A stretch of DNA of 64,000 nt from Sabellastarte sp. h YS-2021 (Eukaryota > Annelida > Polychaeta > Sabellida > Sabellidae): contig OZ024938.1 of the NCBI GenBank assembly GCA_964017235.1, positions 12,887,454-12,951,453 on the forward strand, read 5' to 3'. This document shows positions 28,813 through 40,499 of the stretch, in pieces. Each line of letters opens with the position of its first letter. Position 1 is the stretch's first letter. A program made the translations under genes and the position numbers. Under the pieces are notes generated by a model that was given only the letters and a program-made list of their open reading frames with translations, was not told where the DNA came from and did not search any database.

Positions 28813-29888
28813 TTGCTTTGTTCCCATAAAACTAGCCAATCTTACACGTGTTCAAAGCTTTGTTACATAAATCAAACAATTGGACAGGGGAACATTTGTG
28901 TAATGGGCTTACTAAGTCAAGTTATTTCATGGTTTGTCTTTTGTTTATCATTTTTTGCAAGGATTTTGGCGAGCACGTTTCTGTTGTATGCACTAAAGAA
29001 AGTGACTTTTTGTTAGATTTTAAAACAAAAGTTATATGTTCCGTGCAGTGACCAGGGTCATGTAGGGACAGGTAACCACTATTGTCACTTGTAGGACTTA
29101 AAGCCAAAGCAAAGGCGATAGCATGTGATTGGTTAGTAAGGTAGCAAATGGTACAAATTGGTTGAATAGGTTTACATAAAAGTTGCCTTCCACGTTTTAC
29201 ATGGTTAGGGATTATATAGGTCAGATCTAAACATTACTTTTATCAAAAAAGTGTTATCTTAAAATAAGAATTTAGATTCCATAATTGTAAAATACATGCA
29301 GCGGCTACTGATACAATTGCAAGACTTATTGCTCGGTCACATAATTACTTATACAAGATGATTAAAGATTTATCTTGATCGGTGGATTTGGCAAGCTAAT
29401 TTTTAGTAACAATTGTATTGTCACCCTTAAAACACTCTCAAATGTTAGTAAGTGAACTGTGTTTATGTGTAAAAACTGACTGTTTTTACAATTTTTATTT
29501 GTGTCAATTCCACACCCATTCACATAAAACAAACTCTATCAATGATTTGGTCTTCCTAATGAGTCTTTTTAGTAGGTATGGCACCTCAGATATCAATAGG
29601 TTTTAAATATCAATAAGTTTTAAACCTTTGTGACAGAGGTGACACCACAGATATCAATAGGTAAGTTTTGAGTAGGTTACGTAAAACTAGTGTATTGTTA
29701 GTGAAGTGTTTTATTTTGTATTTGTCTCAGGATATCAGTGTAGTTCATTGTACATGGTAAAACTGTTTTGTACTTGTTGCATATAAACCATAGTTTTCTT
29801 TTTTAATATAGGCATATTGTATTTGGTAAAAAATATCTGTCTAAAATATCTTTTTGTGTGAAAATCTTTGATTTATTGGATTTATGAG
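28813..29888. other. non-coding, with a SINE A fragment
   Basis: No gene. About 29048-29150 resembles a much eroded minus-strand SINE A (GACCAGGGTCATGTAGGGAC, then CACTTGTAGGACTT). Overlapping open frames here are on both strands and show no domain. Confidence 0.4.
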
Positions 29889-30039
29889 CTAATAGCGTAA
29901 ATGTTAAAAGAGTCAAAAATGCAATTTTAATTGGGGTGCTGTAATTTACCAAAATATCTATTGAGACTGATGTCTGAAGTTATATCACAAACACTAAAAT
30001 ATTAATCGGACTATACTCTAAACTGGGTGTTTTGGACAT
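29889..30039 (+). repeat. 151-bp direct repeat, copy 1
   Basis: Begins CTAATAGCGTAAATG and ends GGTGTTTTGGACAT. Nearly identical in sequence and length to 30649-30799, with only scattered single-base differences. Confidence 0.9.
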
Positions 30040-30648
30040 TGATCTGTAAATGTTGAATATCAAAGGTAAATCGTTCTATAGATTTGTAGTTTCATATAAA
30101 AAGCTATTTATAAAATTCGGGACAATATCACCAAGCCACTGGAGGCGCCTCTTTTCACAAATAGGTCTTACGTCTAAGACAAGAAATAGTCTCAGATATG
30201 GGATTTGGTCTCGGCTGAGGTCTATGTTCACAAACAGATTCTCAACTGAAACCAGTCTCAAACCTTTCTTATGTGACCAGTTCATAAACTTGCAAGAAAG
30301 TCCAACATTTTTATAAAGATCAAAATGTATTTGTATGTATTTGTGTGTCAGCATTCTTAACAAAACTTATAACTTTTATTAAAATTGAGAAAATTGTAAA
30401 TTATTATCACTTTTTGCATATCACATGATCAACGTCTTTATTGCTATGCAGTAACTTAAAACACACTTAAAAGTGTCTCAGAGTACAATGATTTTGAAAC
30501 CAAACTTTGATCTATGAATTGTTACGAAAGTTTAGGTAGTATATTCTCACAAGATGTAAACTCTTTCTACTTAACCTTAAACTGTAAAATGTACAAAAAT
30601 GGACATCAGTTAACAAAAAAATAATGATGGATGTATGAACTAATTGAA
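30040..30648. other. spacer between the 151-bp repeats
   Basis: About 30130-30290 carries words (TTCACAAACAGATTCTCAAC, GAAACCAGTCTC) also found near 37410-37470 (TTCACAAACAGGTTCTTAAC), so a dispersed repeat lies here. Overlapping frames of 88 and 95 codons on opposite strands show no known domain. Confidence 0.45.
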
Positions 30649-30799
30649 CTAATAGCGTAAATGTTAAAATAGTCAAAAATGTAATTTTAATTGGGGTGCT
30701 GTAATTTACCAAAATGTCTATTGAAACTGATGTATGAAGTTATATCACAAACACTAAAATATTAATCGGACTATACTCTAAACTGGGTGTTTTGGACAT
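30649..30799 (+). repeat. 151-bp direct repeat, copy 2
   Basis: Second copy of 29889-30039. Flanks of the two copies differ, so the repeat unit is bounded on both sides at this length. Confidence 0.9.
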
Positions 30800-30969
30800 C
30801 TTTTCCTAAAATATTTTAGACAACAATGTCGTTGACACCAAATCTGAGTCTTTACTGTTTTGTGAATAGCCAAGTAGTTTGAGTGCAAAAAAAGGTCCCG
30901 CACTTGAGGTGAAAACTTAAAACTTGAGCCAAAATTTTGCCTCAGTAAATTTTATTAATACAGGCCCAG

Positions 30970-31205
30970 TGAGCCACGGTGGTGCAGTGGTAACACACTT
31001 GCCTCCCACCTCTGAGGTCGGCGGTTCCAACCCTGGACCTTATGGGGGAAAGTTAGTAGTTGGCTACCGACGGTCGGCAGTTTGCAATACAGAACCCTGA
31101 TACCAACTGTATGTACTAGTTTCCTCTGCCCACAAAACTACTTGTCATGATATGACCTGTACGGTGTTGAAAGCAATGTAAAACCCCAAATAAATAAATA
31201 AATAA
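30970..31205 (+). mobile_element. SINE family B, full-length
   Basis: Head GCCACGGTGGTGCAGTGG, B-box region GCGGTTCCAACCC, middle GTTTGCAATACAGAACCC, end GGTGTTGAAAGCAATGTAAA and tail (AAAT)n. A little over 230 bp. Confidence 0.9.
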
Positions 31206-31748
31206 ACAAACAAGAATACAGCCCCTGAAAAGGCTAGGGTTTGCGCTAGGGAATGTGTACAGAGATGTTTGTTCAATATTGTCGAATAAATGTGAAAAAA
31301 ATACTTGTGTTCGTGTGAAATGTTGTTAAACAGAAGTCTTTATAAGTAATATGACTGAAGACCAAAGTACAAAAAAACTACAGTTGGTAAAAAGCACACA
31401 CATGATATATTCTCCACTACCAGAACTCTCTCTGACGGTTATGGTCATTTGGTTTTCCTCAAGATAATAGGGAGAGAAGAGGTTTTTAAACCTTTTAAAT
31501 CATTGTCAAACTATTTAGTTTTATACATCATCCAAAAAGGAATATATTGGCAAGAAATCAAAAAAACGGTTGCGCATAAAAACTTAGGTTAGATATAGTC
31601 TGAAAACACTGTCTGAAAAGATAGACATACTAATTATACTGAAGGTATTGCGTTCAAGTTTCAAACTTGACTGAAATAAATGAATATAGCTACATTTAGT
31701 ATAGTATAGAGAGATATTGTGTTAAGCTTCTAACCCACTCCATTCACA
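31206..31748. other. upstream region of the phosphodiesterase gene
   Basis: Non-coding. The promoter and 5' untranslated region should be here. No core element can be assigned with confidence in this AT-rich stretch. Confidence 0.35.
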
Positions 31749-32039
31749 ATGGATAAGCAATTAAGATTGCAGCAGGTTGCAGCTCTCATAGTTTGCCTCT
31801 GTATATCTAAGAGTTTTCAATCGCGACACAAGACTCGCCCTGTGAATATCGGTCACCGTGGTACATGTGGGGTGTACCCGGAGCATACCGTGGTCTCGTA
31901 CCAGCAGGCAGTGGAAGATGGCGCAGACATGATAGAATGTGACATTACCATCACCAAGGATCTGAAGCTGGTCTGCCGGCATGAAAATGGGCTCAAGATT
32001 TCTACAGATGTGGCCGATCGTCCGGAATTCAAGGATAAG
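31749..32039 (+). CDS. phosphodiesterase exon 1 (signal peptide, catalytic N-terminus)
   Basis: 97 codons from the first ATG after an untranslated leader to donor AAG-GTAATA. Carries HRG, ECD and the catalytic His of RHE. Open sequence past 32039 reads into the intron and is not protein. Confidence 0.92.
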
Positions 32040-35000
32040 GTAATATATTGCAAGCCTTTAGTGAACAAAATACAATGAAAGTGTGCATATAATTTGGACT
32101 AAACATTTTTAGGTGTGAAGCATGTGGGTAAGGAGGTATTCAGTGGCATTAATGGTAAGCAAGCTTGGCATCTAATCACAGAGATTCTCAGTGTGTCTGT
32201 CATCACTTTGGCTACCGTTTTATGAAACTGACATATCCCAGGAAATGTACGAGTAATGTCAATGACAAAGTCTGGTTCTCAGTGGCCTACTTTAGTGGTC
32301 AGCAGGTTTGGCATCTGATCACAGGCAGTCACCTCTTCGACTTCTACTCAAACAAGTGGCAATACTTAGTACCCGTCGCAATATGACCCTGGCTGTCGAT
32401 GTAAATGGGATGTAAACCACCAATTTTGGCTTTTGTCATCTAATCAGAGGCTGTCACCTCTGTGTGGGGTTTGATCCCCAAAAGTGGCAAATATGGGCCA
32501 GTTGGAATATGAACCTGGTTGATGAATGGGACGAAGAACACCATCTTTGATGGTTGTGGGTAAAATCTTATTGTTTTAAGGAACAAAGCATGGTTTGTAA
32601 ATAGTTCAAGATAGACACATATTTCCATCCTTTCTTCTCCTCGCACAAGTAAAAATAATACAAGATGGAGTACACCCAGTAATTTATTAATTAGTATTTT
32701 AAGTCATGCCTAGTACCTTATCAGTTATGTTGTGATGGGTAGCTGGAATGGCAGAAGAAACCGGTACATACAGCTGGTCAAGGTTCTGTATTGTAAACTG
32801 CTGAACAACAGAGAGCAGCTACCAGCTTTCCCACATGACGTTAGGCCAGGGTTCAAACCTTAAGGTGGCATGCAAGTGTGTGTTACCGCTGGGTCACCAT
32901 GGCCCCAGTATACCCAATGAAGCCATCTTTAACTGTTGCAATACTCCTTGGGACAGTTTCACAAAAGGACTTAGCCCAGACTTAAAGTTTAAATTTTTGT
33001 TGTAAACTCAGGCTAAGCCTGTGGTCTCAGACTTACAGGGTTTCACAAAGCTGATAAAAATTTTCGCTGTATGAGAAGGCTTAGCTTTTGCAAACAAAGA
33101 CTTAAATATGGCTGCTGTTGATTCTTCTCACTTCAAAATTTGAAATGGCTAAAAATGAAGAATAAATATATGGAACACCTCCAAAAATTATTCTTTGGAG
33201 ATTCTAATGTGATTACAAAAGCTTTCCCATTCAAAAACAACATTTAGTCAAAGATAAAATGAGTTAGTCAAAGGATACATGCCACCAGAAATATAATTTG
33301 ACTAGAAATAGACTGTAATGTAACATAGAAAACCACTGTGGTTATATAAAAAGCTTGGTCTCAACTAAGTCATCCTTTGAGTAATCCATTTAACTCCCTA
33401 CACTTAGCTAAGACAAAAGTCTCACATTTAAGTGCCCGACCTAGTCTAAGCCAGGCTAGGTCCAAGACTCTTTGTGAAACCGACCTCTTGTCTCTACAAG
33501 GAGTTTTTTAATATAATGTAGTGCTCACTCTTTGACTTGCTTCAGGGAAAAGGCTTTTGCAGAACATCTCTATTTCTTTAATTTGATATCCCAGTCTCTT
33601 AGGGATATGCTTATGCGATGTAACTTGACCAGTTCCCATCTGATCACTGTAGTTAAGCAGCACTGGGCTTGGTTAATGGTTGGATGGTTGACTGAAAGCT
33701 GGACTAGGTATAGGCAGATAAATAGTTACTCGGATGATCATTTAAATGGGTTTTCCATCACAATATAATAAAAACTAGGTCAGATGTTAAATCAATCAAT
33801 CAATCAGACAGGCCTTTCTGGTTTAGAACTTGCTTGCATCCAATGGCTGAACAAATTTTGAATAATGATTCTATTTTTGCGCCTTCTGGCCTGTTGGCAG
33901 AGAGATTAAATGCTATAAAAGTGTAATAGGATTAGTTTAACTACAAAGACCAGACTGGGATTTTCTTAAAGTGAAACACAGCATACTGATTTTTATCCTG
34001 ATTTTCATTTTCATAGCAAATATTTAACAATGCTAATATTCCTAAAAGATTCCAAATAAATTTCTGACTCAAAACTCAATTGTAAATAACTATTGTTTTG
34101 AATTTAAATTTTCTATTGTTATGTACAATTGACACAAAACATATCCATCTGTTAGTCTAAGATCTCTATGTATAAGTGCTGTAGTCAAGAGAATATTTAA
34201 TTTGGCAACTGATTGCTGATTTGTTTGGATATGGGAATATGTCCATGGAATGTTTATTCATTTACGTACCTGTCTCTGTGTGCTATGGCCTAATATAGTC
34301 TAAGGAATTTTTATCCCAATGAAAACAATTGAATACCTTTTTAAAAGTGTAAATTGCACTGTTTCATGAATAACGAAATCAGAAATTAGTATTTTGAAGT
34401 AGTCTTTAACATTGCAACAAAAGTTGTTGTAGGGCCTTGTTCCACGATTAATATTCTTCTTATTATTATAATCAGATGACCACCAGGATGGTTGAAGGGA
34501 TTAATCAAACAGACTGGTTTGCTGTGGACTTCACTTTAGAAGAGCTCAGGCAACTACGTGCGAAACAGGTCCTGAGTTTCAGGGATCAATCCTTTAACCA
34601 TCTCCACTCTGTAGCCACACTAGATGAATTCATAGAAGTAGCTCGCCAAGCTGGCAGAACAGTCGGCATCTACCCAGAGATTAAAGAACCAGCTTTCATC
34701 AACTCTGTGGGGATACTTCCAGATGGTCAAAGATTTGAAGACATTGTCGTGGAAGAGCTAAAGAAACATGGCTATTCAGGAAGAGATGATAACTGCATCC
34801 TGCAATCATTTGAGGAGGAATCCTTACATTATATCAAAGAGGAGCTGGATTCAGAATTACCACTGGCCATTATGCATTGGGTAGATGTCGATGATGCCAC
34901 GTTGGACAGGTGGGTGACTATGGGTTTGGTGGCAATCGGACTCTGGAAAGACCAAGTGTTTCAACACTACAAGGATGCAACTTACAAGCACAAGATATTC

Positions 35001-35297
35001 AAGACCACCAATTTGATTGAGAAGATCCATGCCCGGGGTTTAGAAGCTCATGTCTACACCTTCAGGAATGAGGATGAATACTTGCCATGGGATGATGCCC
35101 AAGATCCATATGCTGAGTATGACCGGTTCTTCAGGAAGGGGGCTGATGCTTATTTCACCGACTTCCCAGCTACATTTAAGAGATACCTGGATAATGTATC
35201 TCCAGTTTCTCCAGTTAGCTCTGGTACTTTTCTAAGAGCATGCAAGTTGTGGAGTATTATACCAGTTATCTTCAGTATAGCTTTGATGTTTTATTGA
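31749..35297 (+). CDS. secreted glycerophosphodiester phosphodiesterase, GlpQ type (2 exons)
   Basis: Coding exons 31749-32039 and 34476-35297 join in phase 0 at FKDK-MTTRM, giving 370 aa. Family role: hydrolysis of glycerophosphodiesters to glycerol 3-phosphate and an alcohol. Residues about 6-24 are a signal peptide (LQQVAALIVCLCIS). The GDPD barrel begins with GHRGTCGVYPEHT, has the metal-binding pair in ECDITIT and the second His in CRHENG, and a later Glu in IYPEIKEP. The barrel end is seen in FFRKGADAYFTDFPATF. The C-terminus, SPVSSGTFLRACK then WSIIPVIFSIALMFY, has the shape of a GPI-anchor signal, so the enzyme probably sits on the outer cell surface. Length fits the GlpQ group. The 2.4-kb intron is full of SINE and MITE copies. 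Confidence 0.92.
32130..32560 (+). mobile_element. cluster of three SINE A copies or fragments in the intron
   Basis: About 32130-32205 keeps the middle (AAGCTTGGCATCTAATCACA). About 32275-32420 is a near-full copy (TCTCAGTGGCCTACTTTAG to ATGACCCTGGCTGTCGATG). About 32425-32560 is a further copy without its head (GTCATCTAATCAGAGGCTG, GTTTGATCCCC, GATGAATGGGAC). All run in the same direction. Confidence 0.7.
32693..32907 (-). mobile_element. SINE family B, tail-less copy
   Basis: Minus strand: GGGGCCATGGTGACCCAGCG head, eroded B-box region GGTTTGAACCCTGG, GGGAAAGCTGGTAGCTGC, ending at CATCACAACATAAC. The (AAAT)n tail is missing. Confidence 0.75.
32949..33488 (+). mobile_element. MITE-like repeat, TTTCACAAAG family, copy 2
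   Basis: Left end AGTTTCACAAAAGGACTTAG; right end, on the other strand, GGTCGGTTTCACAAAGAGTC. Internal block ACTTAAATATGGCTGCTG, then AAATTTGAAATGGCTAAAAA and ATATATGGAACACCT, shared with 28249-28812 and 53505-53880. About 540 bp, non-coding. Confidence 0.7.
33605..33750 (+). mobile_element. 5S rRNA-derived SINE
   Basis: Head CATCTGATCACTGTAGTTAA and GGGCTTGGTTAATGGTTGGA resembles the 5S core. Body GACTAGGTATAGGCAGATA and ACTCGGATGATCATTTAAAT matches the copy at 26843-27142. Confidence 0.7.
33751..34475. other. rest of the phosphodiesterase intron
   Basis: AT-rich intron ending in a TTATTATAATCAG acceptor. No other feature seen. Confidence 0.45.
34476..35297 (+). CDS. phosphodiesterase exon 2 (barrel, GPI-signal-like end)
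   Basis: 273 codons plus stop, opening at MTTRMVEGINQTDWF directly after the acceptor. TDWFAVDFTLEELRQLRA is a typical GlpQ stretch. An in-frame ATG starts the exon, but the protein begins in exon 1. Confidence 0.93.
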   Translation: MTTRMVEGINQTDWFAVDFTLEELRQLRAKQVLSFRDQSFNHLHSVATLDEFIEVARQAGRTVGIYPEIKEPAFINSVGILPDGQRFEDIVVEELKKHGYSGRDDNCILQSFEEESLHYIKEELDSELPLAIMHWVDVDDATLDRWVTMGLVAIGLWKDQVFQHYKDATYKHKIFKTTNLIEKIHARGLEAHVYTFRNEDEYLPWDDAQDPYAEYDRFFRKGADAYFTDFPATFKRYLDNVSPVSPVSSGTFLRACKLWSIIPVIFSIALMFY

Positions 35298-36144
35298 AGA
35301 ATCATTTGAAAGCTTGAACTTTTGAACCAATTATTTTCAGAAACTTTTCTTGTATTTTGTAATATTCGGCAAGCAAGCTTTATACATTCTTTGTGTCGCA
35401 TTCCAACTCTAATTTGTATATTTGATGGGTTCTCAACTACGTATATTATAGCTATTTGTATGAAGTGGTGCATTTAACTCACATTAACTTGGTTGCCTAA
35501 ATGGTTCTTAATATCAGATATTTCTTTTTTTCTGATGAATTTTTGTGAGGGAAGCAATATTGTGCTTATTAAGGTGAAAATGTTTAGGTTATCTCAATGT
35601 CCATTGAATAAGCTGTAATTATTGTGAACAAGTGTACTGAATTCTGAATATATTATCAATTTCCAACATTGTTTTTCAGAGGTGGACTAATCTTATTGAA
35701 AATTATTATTAATCAAACTGTGCTTTATAAGTCAGCATGGAAAACAAATGCTGGCGATTTCACTGTGACCTTGGTGGCTTGGTTAATATTTATCAACAAG
35801 TCTATCTCACTGACTTCTGGTAGATTTTATTCTTCTAGAAACATGCAAAAAATTCAACATGTTTCAGGCTGGAAGCTGTAAATATTGTAAACAATCATAG
35901 ATACCGTAAATGTGACTATCCAGCACAAAAGTGCATACTTATGCAACATATTGTGTGTAAGATAAAACCAACATACAGAAGCTTAAATCATTTGTACTGA
36001 TAATGCGCTTTAAGAGGCAATGATGAAATTGTTGTGTATTGGTTGGGATTGGTGTAAGTAATCAATATATGCTTTTGGGCTTATACTGTTGCACTGGACA
36101 GTAATTGAAATATTCAATGTATGACTCATAATGAATTTAAATCC
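35298..36144. other. 3' flank of the phosphodiesterase gene
   Basis: Presumed 3' untranslated region and beyond. No canonical AATAAA close to the stop; one lies far downstream near 36575. The short frame at 35669-35881 shows no domain. Confidence 0.35.
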
Positions 36145-36290
36145 ATTTCAGTAGCCTAGTTGGTTAGCAGGTTTGGCATCTAATCGTTAGCTGTCATCTT
36201 TGCATGGCATCCACTCTCACAAGTGGCCAAGCTGAGGACCTGCCTCAATATGACCCTGGCTGTTGCGTTGGATGTAAAACCCCAACTATG
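36145..36290 (+). mobile_element. SINE family A
   Basis: CAGTAGCCTAGTTGGTTAGC head, GTTTGGCATCTAATCG, and body ATGACCCTGGCTGTTGCG to AACCCCAACT. Eroded B-box. Confidence 0.8.
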
Positions 36291-37919
36291 GCAAGGTGCG
36301 GAGTGTGCCAAGTTAAGGCATGACCATTTGGTATCCATTTCTGCATTCTTTGGCATATCCTGAGGTGGTGTTTACCACTTGCGAGTTCCTTTTTACCAGT
36401 GGGGAGCTTTGTGTATCCTTTATATACTCATGAACTTTATGTTTACATGTTTATGTAAAGCAGAAATTACAAAGGCGAAAAATTAAAAGTAATGACAGTG
36501 ATTTGCTAGCCATTAGTAAATATATTTTTTTAGTTATATATAGTCTTCTGGCATTATATATCAATATTGAAAGTAATAAAACACTTCATTTCACAGGTTT
36601 TTATTTTAACAAACATATTTTGCATCTTTGTTGGCATAATAGGTGGTCACAAATTGGAAAGCTTTGGGAAGTAATGTACTGATACGTGGTAAATACCGCC
36701 TGTGAAACCGTTCTTTGCATTTTTACTTGCTGTGAACTCGTATATACGAGTCGTGAATAGCATCTAAAATGCAGCTTTAGGAATCTATGTTCACTTACTG
36801 TTACCAAATTGTCAGGATTTTGTAGTATTTTAATTGAGTGTATGTCCATAGTGTTAGTTACACTCTTTGGTAGACTCTATAGTAGAAACAAAACAAAAGT
36901 GATTTATGTGATATTAATTGTATTGCTTCATTATATACTTAATATTTTTATTACTTTTTTAGTGAATACAATGCATACTTTATATAATTATATAATTATT
37001 CATTATGCAATTATAATAAATGGCTCCTGTTTCTTGTGGATACCATTTTGTTCATGGATATACCACACGTTATAAAGTTCATTAGTTCATAATATATAGA
37101 TCATGTAAAAGATGTATAGATCATTCCCCCATCTTTATTAGTGATCTTTATTACCCAGACTATTAAAAGATTATTAAACTTGAACTATTGTTCATACAAA
37201 TATATTGTGGTCATACATAGATATTTGATTGTGTCTTTGTTATTGAGTCTAGACATAAACATTGTTATTTACTGGGGGTGCAAAAAGGAGGTTATAGAAT
37301 AAATGAAACTAAGCTTTAATGTTCTTTATAGATTATATTACTATTTATAACCATTCGAATGGACAGGCAAGGTTTAGAATCAGCAGTTCATCATCAGATT
37401 TCTCATCTGAGACCAAGTATCAACTTTGTATTCACAAACAGGTTCTTAACTCAGACCAAGCTGAGGCCAGTGCCAGCTCTTTATAATGTGAACAAACTGT
37501 AAACATGTTCGCAGGTCACAGTTAAAAGTAATATATATACACCTCAGTTAAGATGAAATAACACTCAAAACTTTTACCCAAATCTATGAGAGACAACTAT
37601 GAACTGGCCTTTTGTTTCAGATCAAATTTGTGACTAATTGTCTTCCTAAATATTTTTTTGAGAAACAAAGTTTGAAACCAAAATTGATCTCAGACTTGAG
37701 ATTAGAACTTAAAACTTTGGACAAAGAAAGTTTTATGAATATTGGCTGAGACTTTCACATTTGAACTTTGATAGTGATCATTGCTTTATTGCTGTACAAT
37801 TATGTTTGGCATAAAATAAATTTTGCTGTGGAGAGTTTGCCTGTAATTATAGATCTGTGTATGCTACCTTCAAAACCTAAAGATAATGTTGCTACACATT
37901 TGGCTTTTTGCATTTGTTG
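36291..37919. other. non-coding, with a dispersed-repeat stretch
   Basis: No gene seen. About 37380-37750 shares TTCACAAACAGGTTCTTAAC, ACTTAAAACTTTGG and similar words with 30130-30290 and 30895-30960, which suggests an old MITE-type family. Very AT-rich from 36900 to 37350. Confidence 0.4.
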
Positions 37920-38148
37920 GACGGGCCATGATGGTACAGTGGTAACACACTCGCCTCTCTCCCCTGAGATCAGAGTTTGAATCCTGACCTCAGGTGGGAA
38001 AGCCTGCAGTTGCTTGCTGTTGGCTGGCAGTTTACAGAACCTTGACACCAACTGTATGTACTGGTTTCCTCTGCCCATAAAAGTACCCATCGTGATATGC
38101 CCTATACAATGTGTTGAAAGTGAGGTAAAAACCCCAAATAAATAAATC
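37920..38148 (+). mobile_element. SINE family B
   Basis: GGGCCATGATGGTACAGTGG head, B-box GAGTTTGAATCCTG, middle GGCAGTTTACAGAACC, end GTGTTGAAAGTGAGGTAAAA and tail (AAAT)n. Confidence 0.87.
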
Positions 38149-38227
38149 ATTATATGATTAATATTTTTAAATATTTATTAGTATTTAGTGAATACAATAT
38201 ATTTTCTATAATTAGTCATTGTATATA

Positions 38228-38312
38228 GGTTTCCTTTGCCCTAGCAACTACCAGTCACAATATCATTGGTAAGGTACTAGGGATGACGTAAAACACTAAA
38301 TAACATAATTAA
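38228..38312 (+). mobile_element. SINE family B, 3' fragment
   Basis: Only the distal body remains: GGTTTCCTTTGCCCTAGCAA, then GGATGACGTAAAACACTAAA. Confidence 0.5.
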
Positions 38313-40216
38313 ATATTGCATTTGTTGAAATGTTAAAGTACTAAACCATAAATAAGATCTTCTTACTAAAACACAGAAGCTACTTGATTTCATGAGATAC
38401 AATTTTATTCTAATATCTTCTGCATCATGCTGCCCGTATACATATTGCACCTTTGATGTTTAGTAATGTATTCCCATTGTGTACATTGTAACAACCTTGG
38501 TGGATCTTCTAACCACAGATATATAATGTATACACACAGTGAATTAATGCTGTGGATTTACATACAGCTTCAGAATACCCTACAGCTATTTACAAGGAAC
38601 AATACCTCCAGGACATTAGCTACTACAGAAAATATTTGATCCAGCCAGGGTCATGTGCCATTACTCTTTTGTGGGGACAGAATTCCAGTTTTAATATTGA
38701 AGTAATGCATGGTACATATTTCAGAAAAATTTTCACTTTCATAGTTTTCTAATACACAATTAAATTGAACAGTGATATGATCTAAAAACCCAGTGAAAAA
38801 CAGTCAATGAAAAAAGCCAGATAACATATTGTTTCTTACCACTAAAGACATAAACTGGTAGATGCAGAAAATTGGTCTAATCTTGCTTTTTAAGGATATC
38901 TTAAAGTAATCACTAGATTAAAACAGTTTCTGGGGCCAGTGAAGCTGAATATATATACATGTATATGTATACATATCAGTTCTAATTGTATCATTGTTGT
39001 TTGTCCTAAACCAAGTTCCTGTAAAAATAATAAATCTGTGGTTTTTCTACTGTTTACAATTTACACTGAAGCCATATTGAATTTTTCATTTAAGTTCCAC
39101 AAATATATACCTTATTAAAACTTATTGGCATATAAATGTCGGTGTTAAATAAATTATGATGCAGGAGTATATTACTTACATATATATGTCACTCCATGAT
39201 TATATTATGTTATATGGTGAATATGTACGTTTGTGTTAGAAAAGGCAAAATGATTTTATCCTCAATATTCACAGAGTCTAAAATGTCCACAAAGATGCAA
39301 AGTATCCGAGTGTAGAGATATCTACTGTAGTATTACTTAATTCTAAGGACTCACAGCATCATAGACTGTAAATCTTCAACAAAAGTCTTTGGAATTACTA
39401 AACAACTCTTTTAATAGCAGCTGCTGTGGGACTAACCATTTTTATGACTTAAGTCATAAATCACCATTTCTTTTCCCCCAAATTTTATGACTTACATTTA
39501 TGATTTCATATTCCCCCCATAAGGTTTATTGATGCAGTTATCTGTCAACTGTGATTGATAAATTTACAGCTTTGCCTTAAGGACTAATTTACCTTATATA
39601 AGGGTAACCTGAATCACTTTGTAGATAGCTTGGGCCTTGGAATAGGCTGGGATTATAGCAGCTAGAGTATCACCAGCAACTAGTTCATTTAATGGGGCTT
39701 AGCGAAATCTCTGATAAATTGCACTTGGGTTTGAGACTTGGGATATTCTCTGTGGAGGGAGTCTGTTGAAGTATTTGGAAAATTAGTTAGTATTAATTAA
39801 AATGTTTGGATATTGATAATGTACTGTGTGTATGTAAAGATGAATGTTTTGTTGGGATGGTTTACACAATTATGTCTATTTATCACACCTAAATACCATT
39901 GATGTGGGGTATTACTTCTGGATTTGTAAGAATAAACTAACTTTATAAGTAGTTGTGTTTTTTTGACTTATCAAAGGGAAGTTCAAAGATCACGGTGTTT
40001 ATTAATAGACTGGTAATGCCAGTAGTAAATTGGCCTTTAAAAGATGCTGGGTATTTCCTGTTGAATAATTATCACCTTGTTAGTTGCAACCTGGGGAAGA
40101 ACTCATAATATACGGACAGGTTCAGGGCAAGCCAGGAGTTGATTGTATTATCTTAAAATTGCACATTGAAGAACCTGGAGCCCTGGTAAATGTTTCACCA
40201 ACTATGTGCAGTGAGC
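38313..40216. other. non-coding, no feature seen
   Basis: AT-rich DNA between SINE B and a CR1-like LINE end. No coding block or bounded repeat recognised. Confidence 0.4.
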
Positions 40217-40490
40217 AGATTCTAATTCTAATTGGACTTTTATACCACTTAATCTGCCTTTACAAGGGGACTCTGAGGGTACAACATAACACCCCCCCCA
40301 AAAAAAAAAAAAGAAAAAAAACCAGTCACCCAATATTAGTATCCAGGGACAGAAAGTGGACAAGCACAATGAAGAACAACCAGGGGGATATTGAGACTGA
40401 GATGGGTATGTCTTGGTGTAGAGGTAGGATTGAAGCTTCTTTCTGAAAGAGGCAATAGAGAGAGGACACAAATCTCACCAGGATGCATTG
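40217..40490 (-). mobile_element. CR1-like LINE 3' end
   Basis: On the minus strand the last codons of reverse transcriptase are visible (IASFRKKLQSYLYTKTYP), followed by a 3' untranslated region with a poly-A/poly-C tract (40293-40322), and the terminal ATTAGAATTAGAAT. The copy at 63343-63800 shares the same end. Confidence 0.8.
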
Positions 40491-40499
40491 AAGTCTTTA

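Noticed and set aside
29889-30799. Paired 151-bp repeats as LTRs of a retroelement
   Set aside because: No TG...CA ends, no primer-binding site or coding region between them, and a spacer of only about 610 bp.
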